DNA from: CAWHNT01 sp963830775
Lineage (GTDB): Bacteria > Pseudomonadota > Alphaproteobacteria > Geminicoccales > Geminicoccaceae
Reading direction: 5' to 3'
Length of the DNA: 55,859 bases
Assembly: GCA_963830775.1 (NCBI GenBank)
Contig: CAWHNT010000019.1
Coordinates: forward strand, 1 to 55,859
In this document: positions 46,269 to 54,620 of the stretch, one piece after another
How the letters are laid out: each line of letters opens with the position of its first letter
Position numbering within the stretch: the first letter of the stretch is position 1
Program-made: the position numbers and the translations under genes
Notes under the pieces: model-generated
Told to the model about the DNA's origin: nothing
Databases searched by the model: none
What the model saw: the letters and a program-made list of their open reading frames with translations, nothing else

Positions 46269-46751
46269 ATGCCGATGGTCCGGACACTGGATCTTCAGTT
46301 CGAGGATTTCGCCATCCCGCTGGTCGGCCTGGCCGTCTCCCACAGCTGGCGGGGTCATGGCTCCGCCATCTTCCTCGAGTTCGGGAAGCTCAGTCCGCCA
46401 TCGCGGCTGCGGCGGGACGGATCGCCTTGCGCGCCCCAGGGCGAGATGGGGCTGATGATCGAGTGGAGCTGGCGGATCGAGGGCCGGCGCTCGATCCTGT
46501 GCGGCTCGTGGTCCGACGAGGAGCGCTGGCCCAGGGCCCTGGCCTGCCTGACCCGGGCAAGCGTGGCCGGCGCCTCGCTCTTCGGCCGCCTGCCCGAGAT
46601 CGACGTCGCCCTCTCCAGCGGCTTGCACGTCGTTTCGCTGATGACGGCCCAGGGCGACCCTGCATGGACCCTTTTCGACCGGCGCGACGGCGAAGACCGC
46701 TGGATCGGAGTTCGTTGCGGCCGGCTGCTGGCCGAGATGGCTGTCGGGTAG
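46269..46751 (+). CDS. Conserved-looking hypothetical protein
   Basis: The 160-residue protein has a compact, well-ordered sequence with many aromatic residues (SHSWRGHGSAIFLEFG, EMGLMIEWSWRIEG, CGSWSDEERWP, GDPAWTLFDRRDG). It has no signal peptide or membrane helix. I do not recognise a named family; the composition suggests a small beta-rich cytoplasmic domain. ATG 46269 is used; a second ATG is two codons later. It stands alone on the plus strand between an IS5 fragment and the aldolase gene. Confidence 0.65.
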   Translation: MPMVRTLDLQFEDFAIPLVGLAVSHSWRGHGSAIFLEFGKLSPPSRLRRDGSPCAPQGEMGLMIEWSWRIEGRRSILCGSWSDEERWPRALACLTRASVAGASLFGRLPEIDVALSSGLHVVSLMTAQGDPAWTLFDRRDGEDRWIGVRCGRLLAEMAVG

Positions 46752-46871
46752 ACAGCCCTCGGCACAACCTGCGATTCTGCCCGGTCGGGCTCTGCCCACC
46801 TGTGGCTTGACGCGCCCGTTTCCACCCGCGAAGCCTTGATGCAATGACATGAAGGCTCGGGGAGGAAGACG

Positions 46872-47744
46872 ATGCGAAGGCTGGCGCAAGTCCTGCTCTG
46901 TGGTCTCCTGATGGCGGCCGGGTCCGCGCAGGCGCAGGAGCGCAAGCCGTTCAAGGCCGAAGGCTGGGCTTACGGGACGCGCAACAGCGCTGCGGGGCCG
47001 GTCGAGGTCTGGAACCCGGCCAAGCGCACGCTGATGGCGGGCCAGGACCTGATCGGCGGCACGATCCGGGCCACCGATCCGCGCACCTACTGTGCCATGG
47101 CCCAGGCCGGCTACGGCTTCACCTGGACCGAGATGCAGCACGAGGGCACGGACTGGGAGCAGGTGGCGCGGATGTGGCGCACCTGCCCGCATGGCGGTGC
47201 CGTGCCGGGCGTGCGGGTGGCCTACACCGACGAGCGCGAGATCCAGCATGCGCTCGACATGGGCGCGATGGTGCTGGTGGTGCCCACCGTCGATTCCGTC
47301 GAGGAGGCGCGCGAGGTCGTGCAGTGGACCTACTTCCCGCCGCTCGGCCGGCGCAGCGCCGGCGGCGGCCAGGGCCCGAGCGACATCTGGATGGACGTGC
47401 CGGGCGGCTACCGGCAGACCTTCAACGACAATATCGTCCTCGTCCTGATGATCGAGACGCTCGAAGGGGTGGAGCACGCAAGCGAGATCGCCAAGGTGCC
47501 GGGTGTGAGCGCCGTCTTCGCCGCCAGCGGCGATCTCGGCAACTTCTCGGGCTACAAGGAGGGCGATCCGGAATACGAGCTCCTGGTCACCGAGGTCCAC
47601 GATGCGGCCATGGCGGCCGGCGTCAAGCTCTGCGGGCCTTTGCGCTGGCGCGACCGGCCGGACTTCACCTGCTTCCAGGGCAGCAGCGAGGATGCCCTCA
47701 TCAAGCTCGGCGCCAAGGCCGAGCTGCGCCCGCCCAGCCAGTAG
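46872..47744 (+). CDS. Exported HpcH/HpaI-family aldolase-like protein
   Basis: The 290-residue protein has the HpcH/HpaI aldolase barrel signs: TEMQHEGTDWEQ, VLVVPTVDSVEEARE, MIETLEGVEH (metal-ligand Glu) and AASGDLGNFSG (metal-ligand Asp). It starts, unusually, with a clear Sec signal peptide (MRRLAQVLLCGLLMAAGSAQ, then AQE). Cytoplasmic HpaI enzymes cleave hydroxy-oxoacids to pyruvate and an aldehyde. An exported form suggests a periplasmic lyase or a binding role. ATG 46872 has a strong GGGAGGAAG ribosome site. No pathway neighbour is evident. Confidence 0.82.
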   Translation: MRRLAQVLLCGLLMAAGSAQAQERKPFKAEGWAYGTRNSAAGPVEVWNPAKRTLMAGQDLIGGTIRATDPRTYCAMAQAGYGFTWTEMQHEGTDWEQVARMWRTCPHGGAVPGVRVAYTDEREIQHALDMGAMVLVVPTVDSVEEAREVVQWTYFPPLGRRSAGGGQGPSDIWMDVPGGYRQTFNDNIVLVLMIETLEGVEHASEIAKVPGVSAVFAASGDLGNFSGYKEGDPEYELLVTEVHDAAMAAGVKLCGPLRWRDRPDFTCFQGSSEDALIKLGAKAELRPPSQ

Positions 47745-48300
47745 CTCGCGAGCACCCACACCGGACCAACGAATCGGCCGCCCATCGGATCACCGCTGAC
47801 GGAGCACTACAGCCGCGCCACTCCCCGGCGGGCCTGGGCCATTGTTCGCCGCGACATGCCCCGATCTCGGCCGGGCGGAACCGCCAAGTCACAAATCCAC
47901 TTGTGCCGAGACCACCAACTCGATCTTCAGGCGAGAGCGGCTTGCCTGCAATCCGCGCCTGCTGTCCTGATCGGGGCCCAGAGTTGCCGAGCCGCGACAG
48001 CGTCGCGCGGCGACCCTGGATCTCCGCACGACGGGATGACAGGCGAGGCAGCGTGGACGCTTCGGCTCGTCTCGGCCAGGTTCATCCGGAATTGCGTGGT
48101 CCGGGTCCGGAGCAGAGGTCCAGCTCTGCCAATGGTTGCCGGCGTTCCTTACCTCCCTCAGTGATGCAGGTAGGCATGCGCGGTTGGGCCGGGTCGATCA
48201 TATCAGTGCCACCATCGCAGCACGCACCCCAAGGCGATCCGACGGTGCCGATGCCCGTCGCCGGAGGCGGGCATCGGCACCGTGGGCTGCTGGATGGCGA
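47745..48300. other. Gene-poor intergenic stretch with one strong hairpin
   Basis: No frame in these 556 bases shows a convincing start, ribosome site or homology-like pattern; the apparent open frames are the expected by-product of GC-rich DNA. The only clear structure is the perfect inverted repeat at 48242-48283. The stretch may be the scar of earlier insertions next to the IS200 copy. Confidence 0.5.
48242..48283. repeat. Perfect 16-bp inverted repeat with 10-base loop
   Basis: ACGGTGCCGATGCCCG (48242-48257) is exactly reversed and complemented at 48268-48283. The loop is TCGCCGGAGG. It could act as a strong transcription stop or as a recombination or transposon end. No T run follows. 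Confidence 0.6.
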
Positions 48301-48570
48301 TCAGGTCGCGGCCCCTGGGTCGACCTGGGCGAAGGGGCCTACCTCCGCCACGGTGAGCTCTCGTGGCGGCTCCGGCAGCGCCCCAATGTCCGTCTCCGGA
48401 AGGTTGACGACCTGCAGGGGGTCGCACAGGGTCGTCTTGACCGGCCACCTGGCCTGGTCGTGGGCCTCGATCGAGGTGGCGAGCGGCATCAGGTTCCAGC
48501 CCGTATAGCTCCAGCCGAGCTCGACCATGCCCTCGTTGGCGATCAGGCGCGCGCCTTCGCTGATTACCAT
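48301..48570 (-). CDS. Short unidentified ORF ending at the IS200 border
   Basis: The 89-residue frame reads like real protein in parts (GMVELGWSYTGWNLMPLATS, CDPLQVVNLPETDIGALPEP), with moderate charge and no repeats. Its ATG (48570) lies exactly at the left edge of the IS200 element, so it is probably the distal piece of a longer gene cut by that insertion. I recognise no family. Confidence 0.35.
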   Translation of the reverse strand: MVISEGARLIANEGMVELGWSYTGWNLMPLATSIEAHDQARWPVKTTLCDPLQVVNLPETDIGALPEPPRELTVAEVGPFAQVDPGAAT

Positions 48571-49060
48571 CGGGGTCTCAAACTCGCTTCAGGCGAAGGG
48601 AAGGTAGGTGAAGTCGCATCATGCGACGATACCGCCTTGGCAGCCACGCGCGTTATGATCTCAAGGTTCACCTCGTCTGGGTCCCAAGTACCGCAAGCGG
48701 GTGCTGACGGGCGCGGTCGCGGTCAGGGCTCGTGACCTTCTGCGGCAGATCGCGGCCGAGAACGATCTCCAGATCATCTCGGGCAAGGTGCCGCGGTCAC
48801 GTGCACCTGTTCCTCAGCTACCGCGCGCACCAGAACATCAGCCAGATCGTGCAGTGGCTCAAAGGCACCAGCTCACGCCTTCTCCTCCAGGAGTTCCCCC
48901 ACCTCAAGCGCCAGTTCTGGGGCCGGCACTTCTGGGCACGCGGCTACTTTGCCGTCACGTAGGGACGATCACTGATGAGATGATCAACGAGTACATCGAC
49001 GAGCAGGAGGGAGAGCAGTTGAGGAGATGGTGATTTCAAATGATATGAATGTATAGGGAG
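48568..49060 (+). mobile_element. IS200 copy 1, full of single-base deletions
   Basis: Shares its whole course with the intact copy at 54052-54583 (reverse orientation) but lacks single bases: ccc to c and cc to c in the left end, one C in GTCCCCAAG, a C and an A around GTCGCCGCGGATC, one C in CGTCAGGG, and almost every C from 49014 to 49052. No clear substitutions are seen. The right border merges into the end of the beta-helix gene. Confidence 0.8.
48621..49033 (+). pseudogene. tnpA: IS200 transposase TnpA, frame-broken copy
   Basis: From ATG 48621 the first codons (MRRYRLGSHARYDLKVHLVW) equal the intact copy, then the frame is lost at a missing C in the VPKYRK codons. The HUH motif region (should read DHVHLFLS) is out of frame because of two further deletions, while QNISQIVQWLKGTSSRLLLQ is readable in another frame. 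As written it is dead, but the pattern suggests the DNA was read wrongly. Confidence 0.75.
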
Positions 49061-50307
49061 GGTGATGGGTAGCCGATCACGCCGAGACGCAGCTGCTCGC
49101 CGGTGAGGGTGCCGGCCTTGACGCCGATGCAGGGCTGGAACTTCCTGCCCCCGACCCGATTGCGGACGGCCATCGACCGCACGTCGCCGACGAGCAGACG
49201 GCCGTTCTCGATCCAGTTGCCGACGAACACATTGTCGAGGCCGTGCCGGACCAGGACGTCGGCAGGCTTGGTGGTGCCCACGACCGTGTTGCGCTCGATC
49301 CGGTTGCCCGAGCTCTTGGTCTCGATCGCCTGCCGGGCGCTCAGCCCCTCGACCCGGTTCTCGAGAATGTGGGCCGCGATCGGCGTGGCGCTCGTACCCT
49401 TGCCGACGCCGGCGATGATCGCGGCGACGGCTTCGCTGTCGCTGCCATACTGCCCGTGCACCCAGTTGCGGTAGATCCTGGGCCCACGCGCACCGCCTTC
49501 GATCTGCAGCCCACGGCCACCGAAATTGGTGAGCTCGCAGAACTCGACCACGACGCCCGTGCCGCCGCTGATCTGGAGCGGGGGCTCCAGGCCGCTGCCG
49601 TCAACCTTGCACCGGCTGGCCCGGGCACGGTCGCCGCTGAGGTCGATGCCGAGCGTGACGTTGAGCCCGACCAGGGCCACGTCCGCCGCCTTGGCCGTGA
49701 AGTGGCCGGCGATCGTGGCACCCAGCGTCCTCGCTGCCTCGACCAGGATCGGCTGCTCCTGGGTCCCGGCCCGGGTAAGGGTGAAGTCGCCGTCATAGAT
49801 GCCGTCGGCGAGCACGATCCGGCTGCCGGGCTGGGCGCTGCTCAGGGCCAGCGTCAGCTGGGCCGCGTCCGAGACCAGGATGGCACCGGCCCCCGGCGGC
49901 GCTGCGGGCGGCCTGACGACCACGCTGACCCGCACCACATAAGGCACGCCATTGCCGATGGCCGAGATCGAGAAGCCGTCACTGCCGGAGAAGCCCGGGA
50001 ATGGGCTGTAGATCACCAGCGCGCGGGCATTCTTGCCCTGCACCCTGGCCGTGCCCTGGGTGGTGCCGACAACGCTCTGAATGGTCATCTTCTTGGCCGG
50101 CAGGATACCCTGCCATGCCTCGGACAGCTTGAATGACAATGTCTGGTCGACGTCGATGGCCTTGGAAATGGCCTGCTGCACCGCGGGCGCCTTGGCACCC
50201 TTCCGGGCTTTCGCCGCCTGCGCTGGGGACCAGAGCAAGGACGGAGCCGCCGCGGATAGCAGGACCGGTGCGAGCTGTCGAAGGACAGTTCGTCGGGCTA
50301 AGGGCAT
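49036..50307 (-). CDS. Secreted beta-helix protein, polysaccharide lyase 6-like, C-terminus cut at IS200
   Basis: The 423-residue protein starts with a signal peptide (MPLARRTVLRQLAPVLLSAA). A cadherin-like beta domain follows (about 45-135), then a right-handed beta-helix beginning VSDAAQLTLALSSAQPGSRI with LADGIYDGDFTL. This opening is typical of family 6 polysaccharide lyases (alginate, chondroitin) and related pectate-lyase-like folds. The last ~10 residues (PSPSLYIHII) come from IS200 sequence, so the native C-terminus is missing. ATG 50307 is chosen for its GGAG ribosome site and signal peptide. It may modify an exopolysaccharide outside the cell; catalytic residues cannot be confirmed. 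Confidence 0.65.
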   Translation of the reverse strand: MPLARRTVLRQLAPVLLSAAAPSLLWSPAQAAKARKGAKAPAVQQAISKAIDVDQTLSFKLSEAWQGILPAKKMTIQSVVGTTQGTARVQGKNARALVIYSPFPGFSGSDGFSISAIGNGVPYVVRVSVVVRPPAAPPGAGAILVSDAAQLTLALSSAQPGSRIVLADGIYDGDFTLTRAGTQEQPILVEAARTLGATIAGHFTAKAADVALVGLNVTLGIDLSGDRARASRCKVDGSGLEPPLQISGGTGVVVEFCELTNFGGRGLQIEGGARGPRIYRNWVHGQYGSDSEAVAAIIAGVGKGTSATPIAAHILENRVEGLSARQAIETKSSGNRIERNTVVGTTKPADVLVRHGLDNVFVGNWIENGRLLVGDVRSMAVRNRVGGRKFQPCIGVKAGTLTGEQLRLGVIGYPSPSLYIHII

Positions 50308-50504
50308 GAGGAGCTCCGCTGCTGACCACAGCGCGATCATCCCCAAGCGTTCCTAACGTCTGGTTAATGTCCGACGATTGCCCGTGTCGACCCTGGGTCA
50401 TAGGTCGGGAATCTCGTAAATACGCGCATTCAGGTGCCGACGTCGCCCGGCCGCAAGCTGGAACCTTCTGCCCTTGTACTGCACGGCGGATGAGGACCGT
50501 GCCG

Positions 50505-51524
50505 TCAGTCGGCCGGCTGCATCGCTGCGTTCCCGAAGACCCGGTTCAGGAACCGGGCCAGCTCCGCCGTCGAGCGGGCACGGACGGCGGGATCGCTGCG
50601 GATCGTGTAGCCGTCGCCGTCCGTGCAGAGGGCGAGGCTCAGCGTGCGGCTCGTCCTGCCGGTCATGCCGAGGCGGGTGCGCAGGTCGCGCACCGTGCCG
50701 TCGGTCTCGAGCCGGAAACGGCAGCCGCGGATGCCGCGGGAGGGACGCCAGTCGCTGCCCAACCGGCCGTCCCACTGATGGTAGGCGTCCTCGTGGACGA
50801 CGAGGCGCGTGTCCGAGCCGCCGGCCCGGAGCTGGGCCACGAGCCCGTCGCACCGCCCGGCATCGAAGGTCTCGTCGCGGGCGCCGGCCAACAGCAGCAT
50901 CGGCACGCCGGTGGTCCTGGGGTCGGCGAACTCGCCGATGCAGGGGGCGTAATAGGCGACGTGGCCGGCAAAGCGCTCGGGCCCTTGCGCCAGAGCCTTG
51001 GCGACACCCTCGTTGACGGCGTGGACGGCGGCGAGGCCGCCATAGGAGAAGCCGACCAGCGCCACCCGCGCCATGTCGATCCCGGGCCGAGCACCCAGCC
51101 AGGCCAGCGCGGCGTAGGCGTCGGCCGCGATCATGGTCTCGGTGATGGCGAGGAGCCGGTCGACATAGCCGGTGGCGAGGTCGCTGCGGGGGCCGAAGCT
51201 GTCCACGACCAGGGCCGCCACGCCCTGGGCCGCGAGCTGGCGGGCATAGGCCGTCTCGCGCGCCTCGAGCACGCCGCCCGAGCCGTGCAGCAGCACCACG
51301 GCTGGCACTGGCCGCCCGGGCGCGGCACCGGCCGCAGCGAAGAGCGTTGCGGTGGCGGTGATCGCTTTGGCGTCCGCCACCTGCGCCGGGGTGAAGGGGC
51401 TGCGGCTCGGGAACTGCACCGGCAGGCCGGCTTCGGTGCCGGGCTCGGGCCAGCGCTCCGGCAGGGCCTTCGGGGAAGCAGCGGGTATGGCGAGCAGGGC
51501 GATCGCGAGGACCGCTGCCCGCAT
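50505..51524 (-). CDS. Exported dienelactone hydrolase-family alpha/beta hydrolase
   Basis: The 339-residue protein has a signal peptide (MRAAVLAIALLAIPAA, then SPKA) and an alpha/beta-hydrolase domain: oxyanion-hole segment LLHGSGGVLE, nucleophile GFSYGGLAA (Ser, near 170), an acidic residue around GARDETFDAG and a C-terminal His in EDAYHQWD. Dienelactone hydrolase relatives cleave esters or lactones. The start overlaps the M48 stop by one base (TGATG). An extra ~70 residues follow the catalytic His. The substrate is unknown. Confidence 0.85.
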   Translation of the reverse strand: MRAAVLAIALLAIPAASPKALPERWPEPGTEAGLPVQFPSRSPFTPAQVADAKAITATATLFAAAGAAPGRPVPAVVLLHGSGGVLEARETAYARQLAAQGVAALVVDSFGPRSDLATGYVDRLLAITETMIAADAYAALAWLGARPGIDMARVALVGFSYGGLAAVHAVNEGVAKALAQGPERFAGHVAYYAPCIGEFADPRTTGVPMLLLAGARDETFDAGRCDGLVAQLRAGGSDTRLVVHEDAYHQWDGRLGSDWRPSRGIRGCRFRLETDGTVRDLRTRLGMTGRTSRTLSLALCTDGDGYTIRSDPAVRARSTAELARFLNRVFGNAAMQPAD

Positions 51525-52384
51525 CAGCCGGCGCCCGCCCGGTAGATCCGCTGGGCCTCTGGCAGGAGCGCCTCGAGCTGGGCCATGCGCTCGGCGTCGG
51601 CCGGGTGGGTGGAGAGGAAACCGGGACCGCTGCCGCTGCCGGCGCGGGCCATCTTCTGCCAGAACTCGATCGCCTGGGCGGGATCGTAGCCGGCTTCCGC
51701 CATGTAGGTGAGGCCCAGGCGGTCGGCGTCGAGCTCCTGCGAGCGGGAGAACGGCCGGGCCACCAGATATTCGGCGGCGAGCCCGGTCGCCTGCTGGCCC
51801 ATGGGCACGCCATAGGCCTCGAGCACCACGGCCAGCACGGTGCCGCCCAGGCTCGTGATCTGCGAGGTCCCGACCCGCTGGGCCGCATGGTTGGCGGTGA
51901 CGTGGCCGATCTCGTGCCCGATCACGGTGGCGAGCTCGGCCTCGTCGCCCCCGATCAGGTTCAGCATGCCCGAGTAGACGCCCACCTTGCCGCCCGGGAG
52001 AGCGAAGGCGTTGAGCTGGTCCGAGTCGAAGACCACGAACTCCCACTGCGAGGCCGGGATGTCGGACCCGCTCGCCGCCACCACCCGGCGCCCGACCCGC
52101 TCGACCAGCGCATTGGCCTGCGGGTTGCGGGAGATCGGTGTCTCCTGCTTGATCTCCTGGAAGGCCGAGAGGCCCATCTGCTGGACCTGGTCCGGGTCGA
52201 CGAGCCCGGCGCCGAGCTGGCCGAATTCGCTGCAGCCCGCGACGGCGGCGCCGAGCCCCAGGCCCAGGGCGGCACGGCGGCTCAGGATCGGGTGGGCATG
52301 GAGGCGGCAAGAGCAGGTCAGGATCGCACACTCCGCCAGGGCGTCGTCAGCATGGCAGCATAGTTCCGCGCGACCGCCGGACAA
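51524..52384 (-). CDS. M48-family lipoprotein zinc metalloprotease
   Basis: About 286 residues as drawn, with HEIGH (zinc ligands) and the third ligand in SQELDADRLG; the downstream pattern (ARAGSGSGPGFLSTHPADAERM) is typical of the LoiP/BepA-like M48C group. A twin-arginine-like lipoprotein signal (LSRRAALGLGLGAAVAGC) begins ~32 residues in, so ATG 52384 is probably not the true start. An ATG just before (CATGCCCACCC) is one base out of frame and would give MPTPILSRRAAL. It is linked to the hydrolase gene by TGATG. Role: envelope protein quality control. Confidence 0.85.
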   Translation of the reverse strand: MSGGRAELCCHADDALAECAILTCSCRLHAHPILSRRAALGLGLGAAVAGCSEFGQLGAGLVDPDQVQQMGLSAFQEIKQETPISRNPQANALVERVGRRVVAASGSDIPASQWEFVVFDSDQLNAFALPGGKVGVYSGMLNLIGGDEAELATVIGHEIGHVTANHAAQRVGTSQITSLGGTVLAVVLEAYGVPMGQQATGLAAEYLVARPFSRSQELDADRLGLTYMAEAGYDPAQAIEFWQKMARAGSGSGPGFLSTHPADAERMAQLEALLPEAQRIYRAGAG

Positions 52385-52390
52385 GGCGGC

Positions 52391-53251
52391 TCAGAGGCGG
52401 TTCAGCGGGACCTTGATGTAGGCCGTGCCATTGTCCTCGGGCGGCGGCATCTCGCCGGCCCGGATGTTGATCTGGATCGAGGGGACGAGCAGCGTCGGCG
52501 TGTTCAGGGTCCGGTCGCGGGCGGTGCGCATGGCCACGAACTCGTCCTCGGTCCGGTCGTGGCCGATATGGATATTGCGCTCCCGCTCGTCCGCCACGGT
52601 CGTCTCCCAGCGCGGCTCGCGCCCGCCCGGCTGGTAGTCGTGGCAGATGAAGAGGCGGGTCTCGGGCGGCAGCGACAGGATGCGGTGGATCGAGCGGTAG
52701 AGGGTGGTGGCGTCGCCGCCGGGGAAATCGGCGCGGGCCGTGCCGCCATCGGGCATGAACAGCGTGTCGCCGACGAAGGCCGCCTCGCCAATGACGTAGG
52801 TGGCGCAGGCCGGCGTATGGCCCGGCGTGTACATGACGCGCGCCTCCTGGCGGCCGATCAGGAAGGTCTCGCCGTCCTCGAACAGGTGGTCGAACTGGGT
52901 GCCGTCGGTGTTGAAGGTCCGCTCGAGGTTGAAGACCTCCTTGAAGATGCGCTGGACCTCGGTGATCCGGGCCCCGATCCCGATCCGCCCGCCGACCTGC
53001 CGCTTCAGGTGCTGGGCTGCCGAGAGATGGTCGGCATGGGCGTGGGTCTCCAGGATCCAGTCCACGGTGAGGTTGCGGTCCCGGACATGGCGGACGACGG
53101 CGTCGGCGGACTCGGTTCGGGTCCGGCCCGAGGCCTGGTCGTAGTCGAGCACGGAATCGATGATGGCGCAGTGGCGCCCGTTCGGCTCGACCACGACGTG
53201 GCTGATCGTGCTCGTGGCCTTGTCGTAGAAGGATTCGACGCTGACCTGCAT
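52391..53251 (-). CDS. Metallo-beta-lactamase-fold hydrolase (Blh/ETHE1-like)
   Basis: The 286-residue protein has the zinc motif THAHADH, the GHTPACATYVIG and GDTLFMPDGG segments, and a late histidine in FICHDYQPGG, as in glyoxalase II, persulfide dioxygenase and Blh-type proteins. Blh enzymes are linked to sulfide and sulfur oxidation, but no sulfur gene is adjacent. ATG 53251 is preferred (GGAG nine bases upstream); an ATG five codons earlier is possible. It ends 6 bases before the M48 gene start. Confidence 0.85.
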   Translation of the reverse strand: MQVSVESFYDKATSTISHVVVEPNGRHCAIIDSVLDYDQASGRTRTESADAVVRHVRDRNLTVDWILETHAHADHLSAAQHLKRQVGGRIGIGARITEVQRIFKEVFNLERTFNTDGTQFDHLFEDGETFLIGRQEARVMYTPGHTPACATYVIGEAAFVGDTLFMPDGGTARADFPGGDATTLYRSIHRILSLPPETRLFICHDYQPGGREPRWETTVADERERNIHIGHDRTEDEFVAMRTARDRTLNTPTLLVPSIQINIRAGEMPPPEDNGTAYIKVPLNRL

Positions 53252-53295
53252 CGGCAGGGTCTCCATAGGCGACGGCCGCCAGGATAAACTAATTT

Positions 53296-53902
53296 GTGTC
53301 GCCATGCTGGCGGAAGGAGGGGAGCTTGCCGCAGAGGGACGTATACGGCCGGCCCGACCTCGTGGAGCACGGCCGGCAGCTTGCCCACGAGGAGGGGCCT
53401 GGGCCACCGTATCCGTGGCAGGTAGCTGATGCTGCCCGGCTCGATCAGCCGAACCGGGCCTTCCATCTCGTGGTAGCCCATACACTCGTGAGCCATGTGG
53501 ACGATCCCGAGGTAAGCCGGGTCACGGCACCGGGCGGGATCGTTGCGGCTCGACGGCGACTATGCGACGCTGACCTTTGCCACCGAGGATCCTGCAAATG
53601 GGCGGGACATGGACGCCAGGATCATCGAGACGATCATCGCCAACCCCTGGGTCTTGAGGGGGGTGCAGCGACTCTTCCGCGGATTAAGGCTGGAGCTTGT
53701 GGGCCACAGAGGCTGGGCCTTCTTCAAGGCCGGCACTGCCTATGTCTTCGAGGCCTCGCTCCGCTCCTATCCCCTGCTCCTGGCATGCGCGGACGTCGCC
53801 ACTACGGAGGAGACGGAAGCCTTTGTCGCCGCCCAGCTCAAGGGGTCCGCTGAGGGCTCCTCCTTCACAGGCTATAACTTCCATGCCTTCGTTCAGGCGT
53901 AG
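53296..53902 (+). pseudogene. Truncated SAM-dependent methyltransferase
   Basis: Two frames together read like the C-terminal two thirds of a class I methyltransferase: WQVADAARLDQPNRAFHLVV, VSHVDDPE, RVTAPGGIVA (strand and turn after the SAM site), then in the next frame DGDYATLTFATEDPANGRDM, SYPLLLACADVATTEETEAF and a tail GYNFHAFVQA to the stop at 53902. The glycine-rich SAM-binding loop is missing at the N-terminus, and a break lies near 53545-53560. It is probably non-functional. Confidence 0.55.
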
Positions 53903-54051
53903 ATCAGGTTAATGCAACAGCTTGACCGCGTGGTATTGATTGTCGCAGGTGTCGAGCTTTCCGGCTTCGCAATGGATGCTATATGCCGCCGTCCGGCCCG
54001 GGAAGCGTACCCTGATTATTGGCTAAAGTGACTGCGCTGGCTTGATTTAAC

Positions 54052-54583
54052 TGAACGACCCTCGCCTATAAGGCGAGGGGTTCATGAGGGGTCGATTTGA
54101 AATCGACCATCGTCCTCAACTGGCTCTCCCTCCTGCTCGTCGATGTACTCGTTGATCATCTCATCAGTGATCGTCCCTGACGTGACGGCAAAGTAGCCGC
54201 GTGCCCAGAAGTGCCGGCCCCAGAACTGGCGCTTGAGGTGGGGGAACTCCTGGAGGAGAAGGCGTGAGCTGGTGCCTTTGAGCCACTGCACGATCTGGCT
54301 GATGTTCTGGTGCGCGCGGTAGCTGAGGAACAGGTGCACGTGATCCGCGGCGACCTTGCCCGAGATGATCTGGAGATCGTTCTCGGCCGCGATCTGCCGC
54401 AGAAGGTCACGAGCCCTGACCGCGACCGCGCCCGTCAGCACCCGCTTGCGGTACTTGGGGACCCAGACGAGGTGAACCTTGAGATCATAACGCGCGTGGC
54501 TGCCAAGGCGGTATCGTCGCATGATGCGACTTCACCTACCTTTCCCTTCGCCTGAAGGCGAGGGTTTGAGACCCCGATGGGGT
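54052..54583 (-). mobile_element. IS200 element, intact copy
   Basis: A single-gene IS200/IS605-type element. Its ends carry the expected subterminal hairpins: CCCTCGCC-TATAA-GGCGAGGG (54059-54079) and CCTTCGCC-TGAA-GGCGAGGG (54545-54564). There is no target duplication, as expected for single-strand transposition. Copy 1 at 48568 has the same sequence with deletions. Confidence 0.85.
54082..54522 (-). CDS. tnpA: IS200 transposase TnpA (Y1 HUH family)
   Basis: The 146-residue protein has the start of the Y1 fold (HLVWVPKYRKRVLTG), the HUH pair in DHVHLFLSY and a candidate catalytic tyrosine in EMINEYIDEQ. It cuts and joins single-stranded DNA at the hairpin ends. The frame is complete from ATG 54522. 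No tnpB or accessory gene is present, so it is of the IS200 type. Size is usual. Confidence 0.92.
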   Translation of the reverse strand: MRRYRLGSHARYDLKVHLVWVPKYRKRVLTGAVAVRARDLLRQIAAENDLQIISGKVAADHVHLFLSYRAHQNISQIVQWLKGTSSRLLLQEFPHLKRQFWGRHFWARGYFAVTSGTITDEMINEYIDEQEGEPVEDDGRFQIDPS

Positions 54584-54620
54584 ACAATCACGCAATGTTC
54601 GGGGCTGGGCAGAACCCAGG

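Noticed and set aside
47745..48508. Long plus-strand frame continuing past the aldolase gene
   Set aside because: It is an out-of-frame reading of the aldolase followed by non-coding DNA; no ribosome site or motif.
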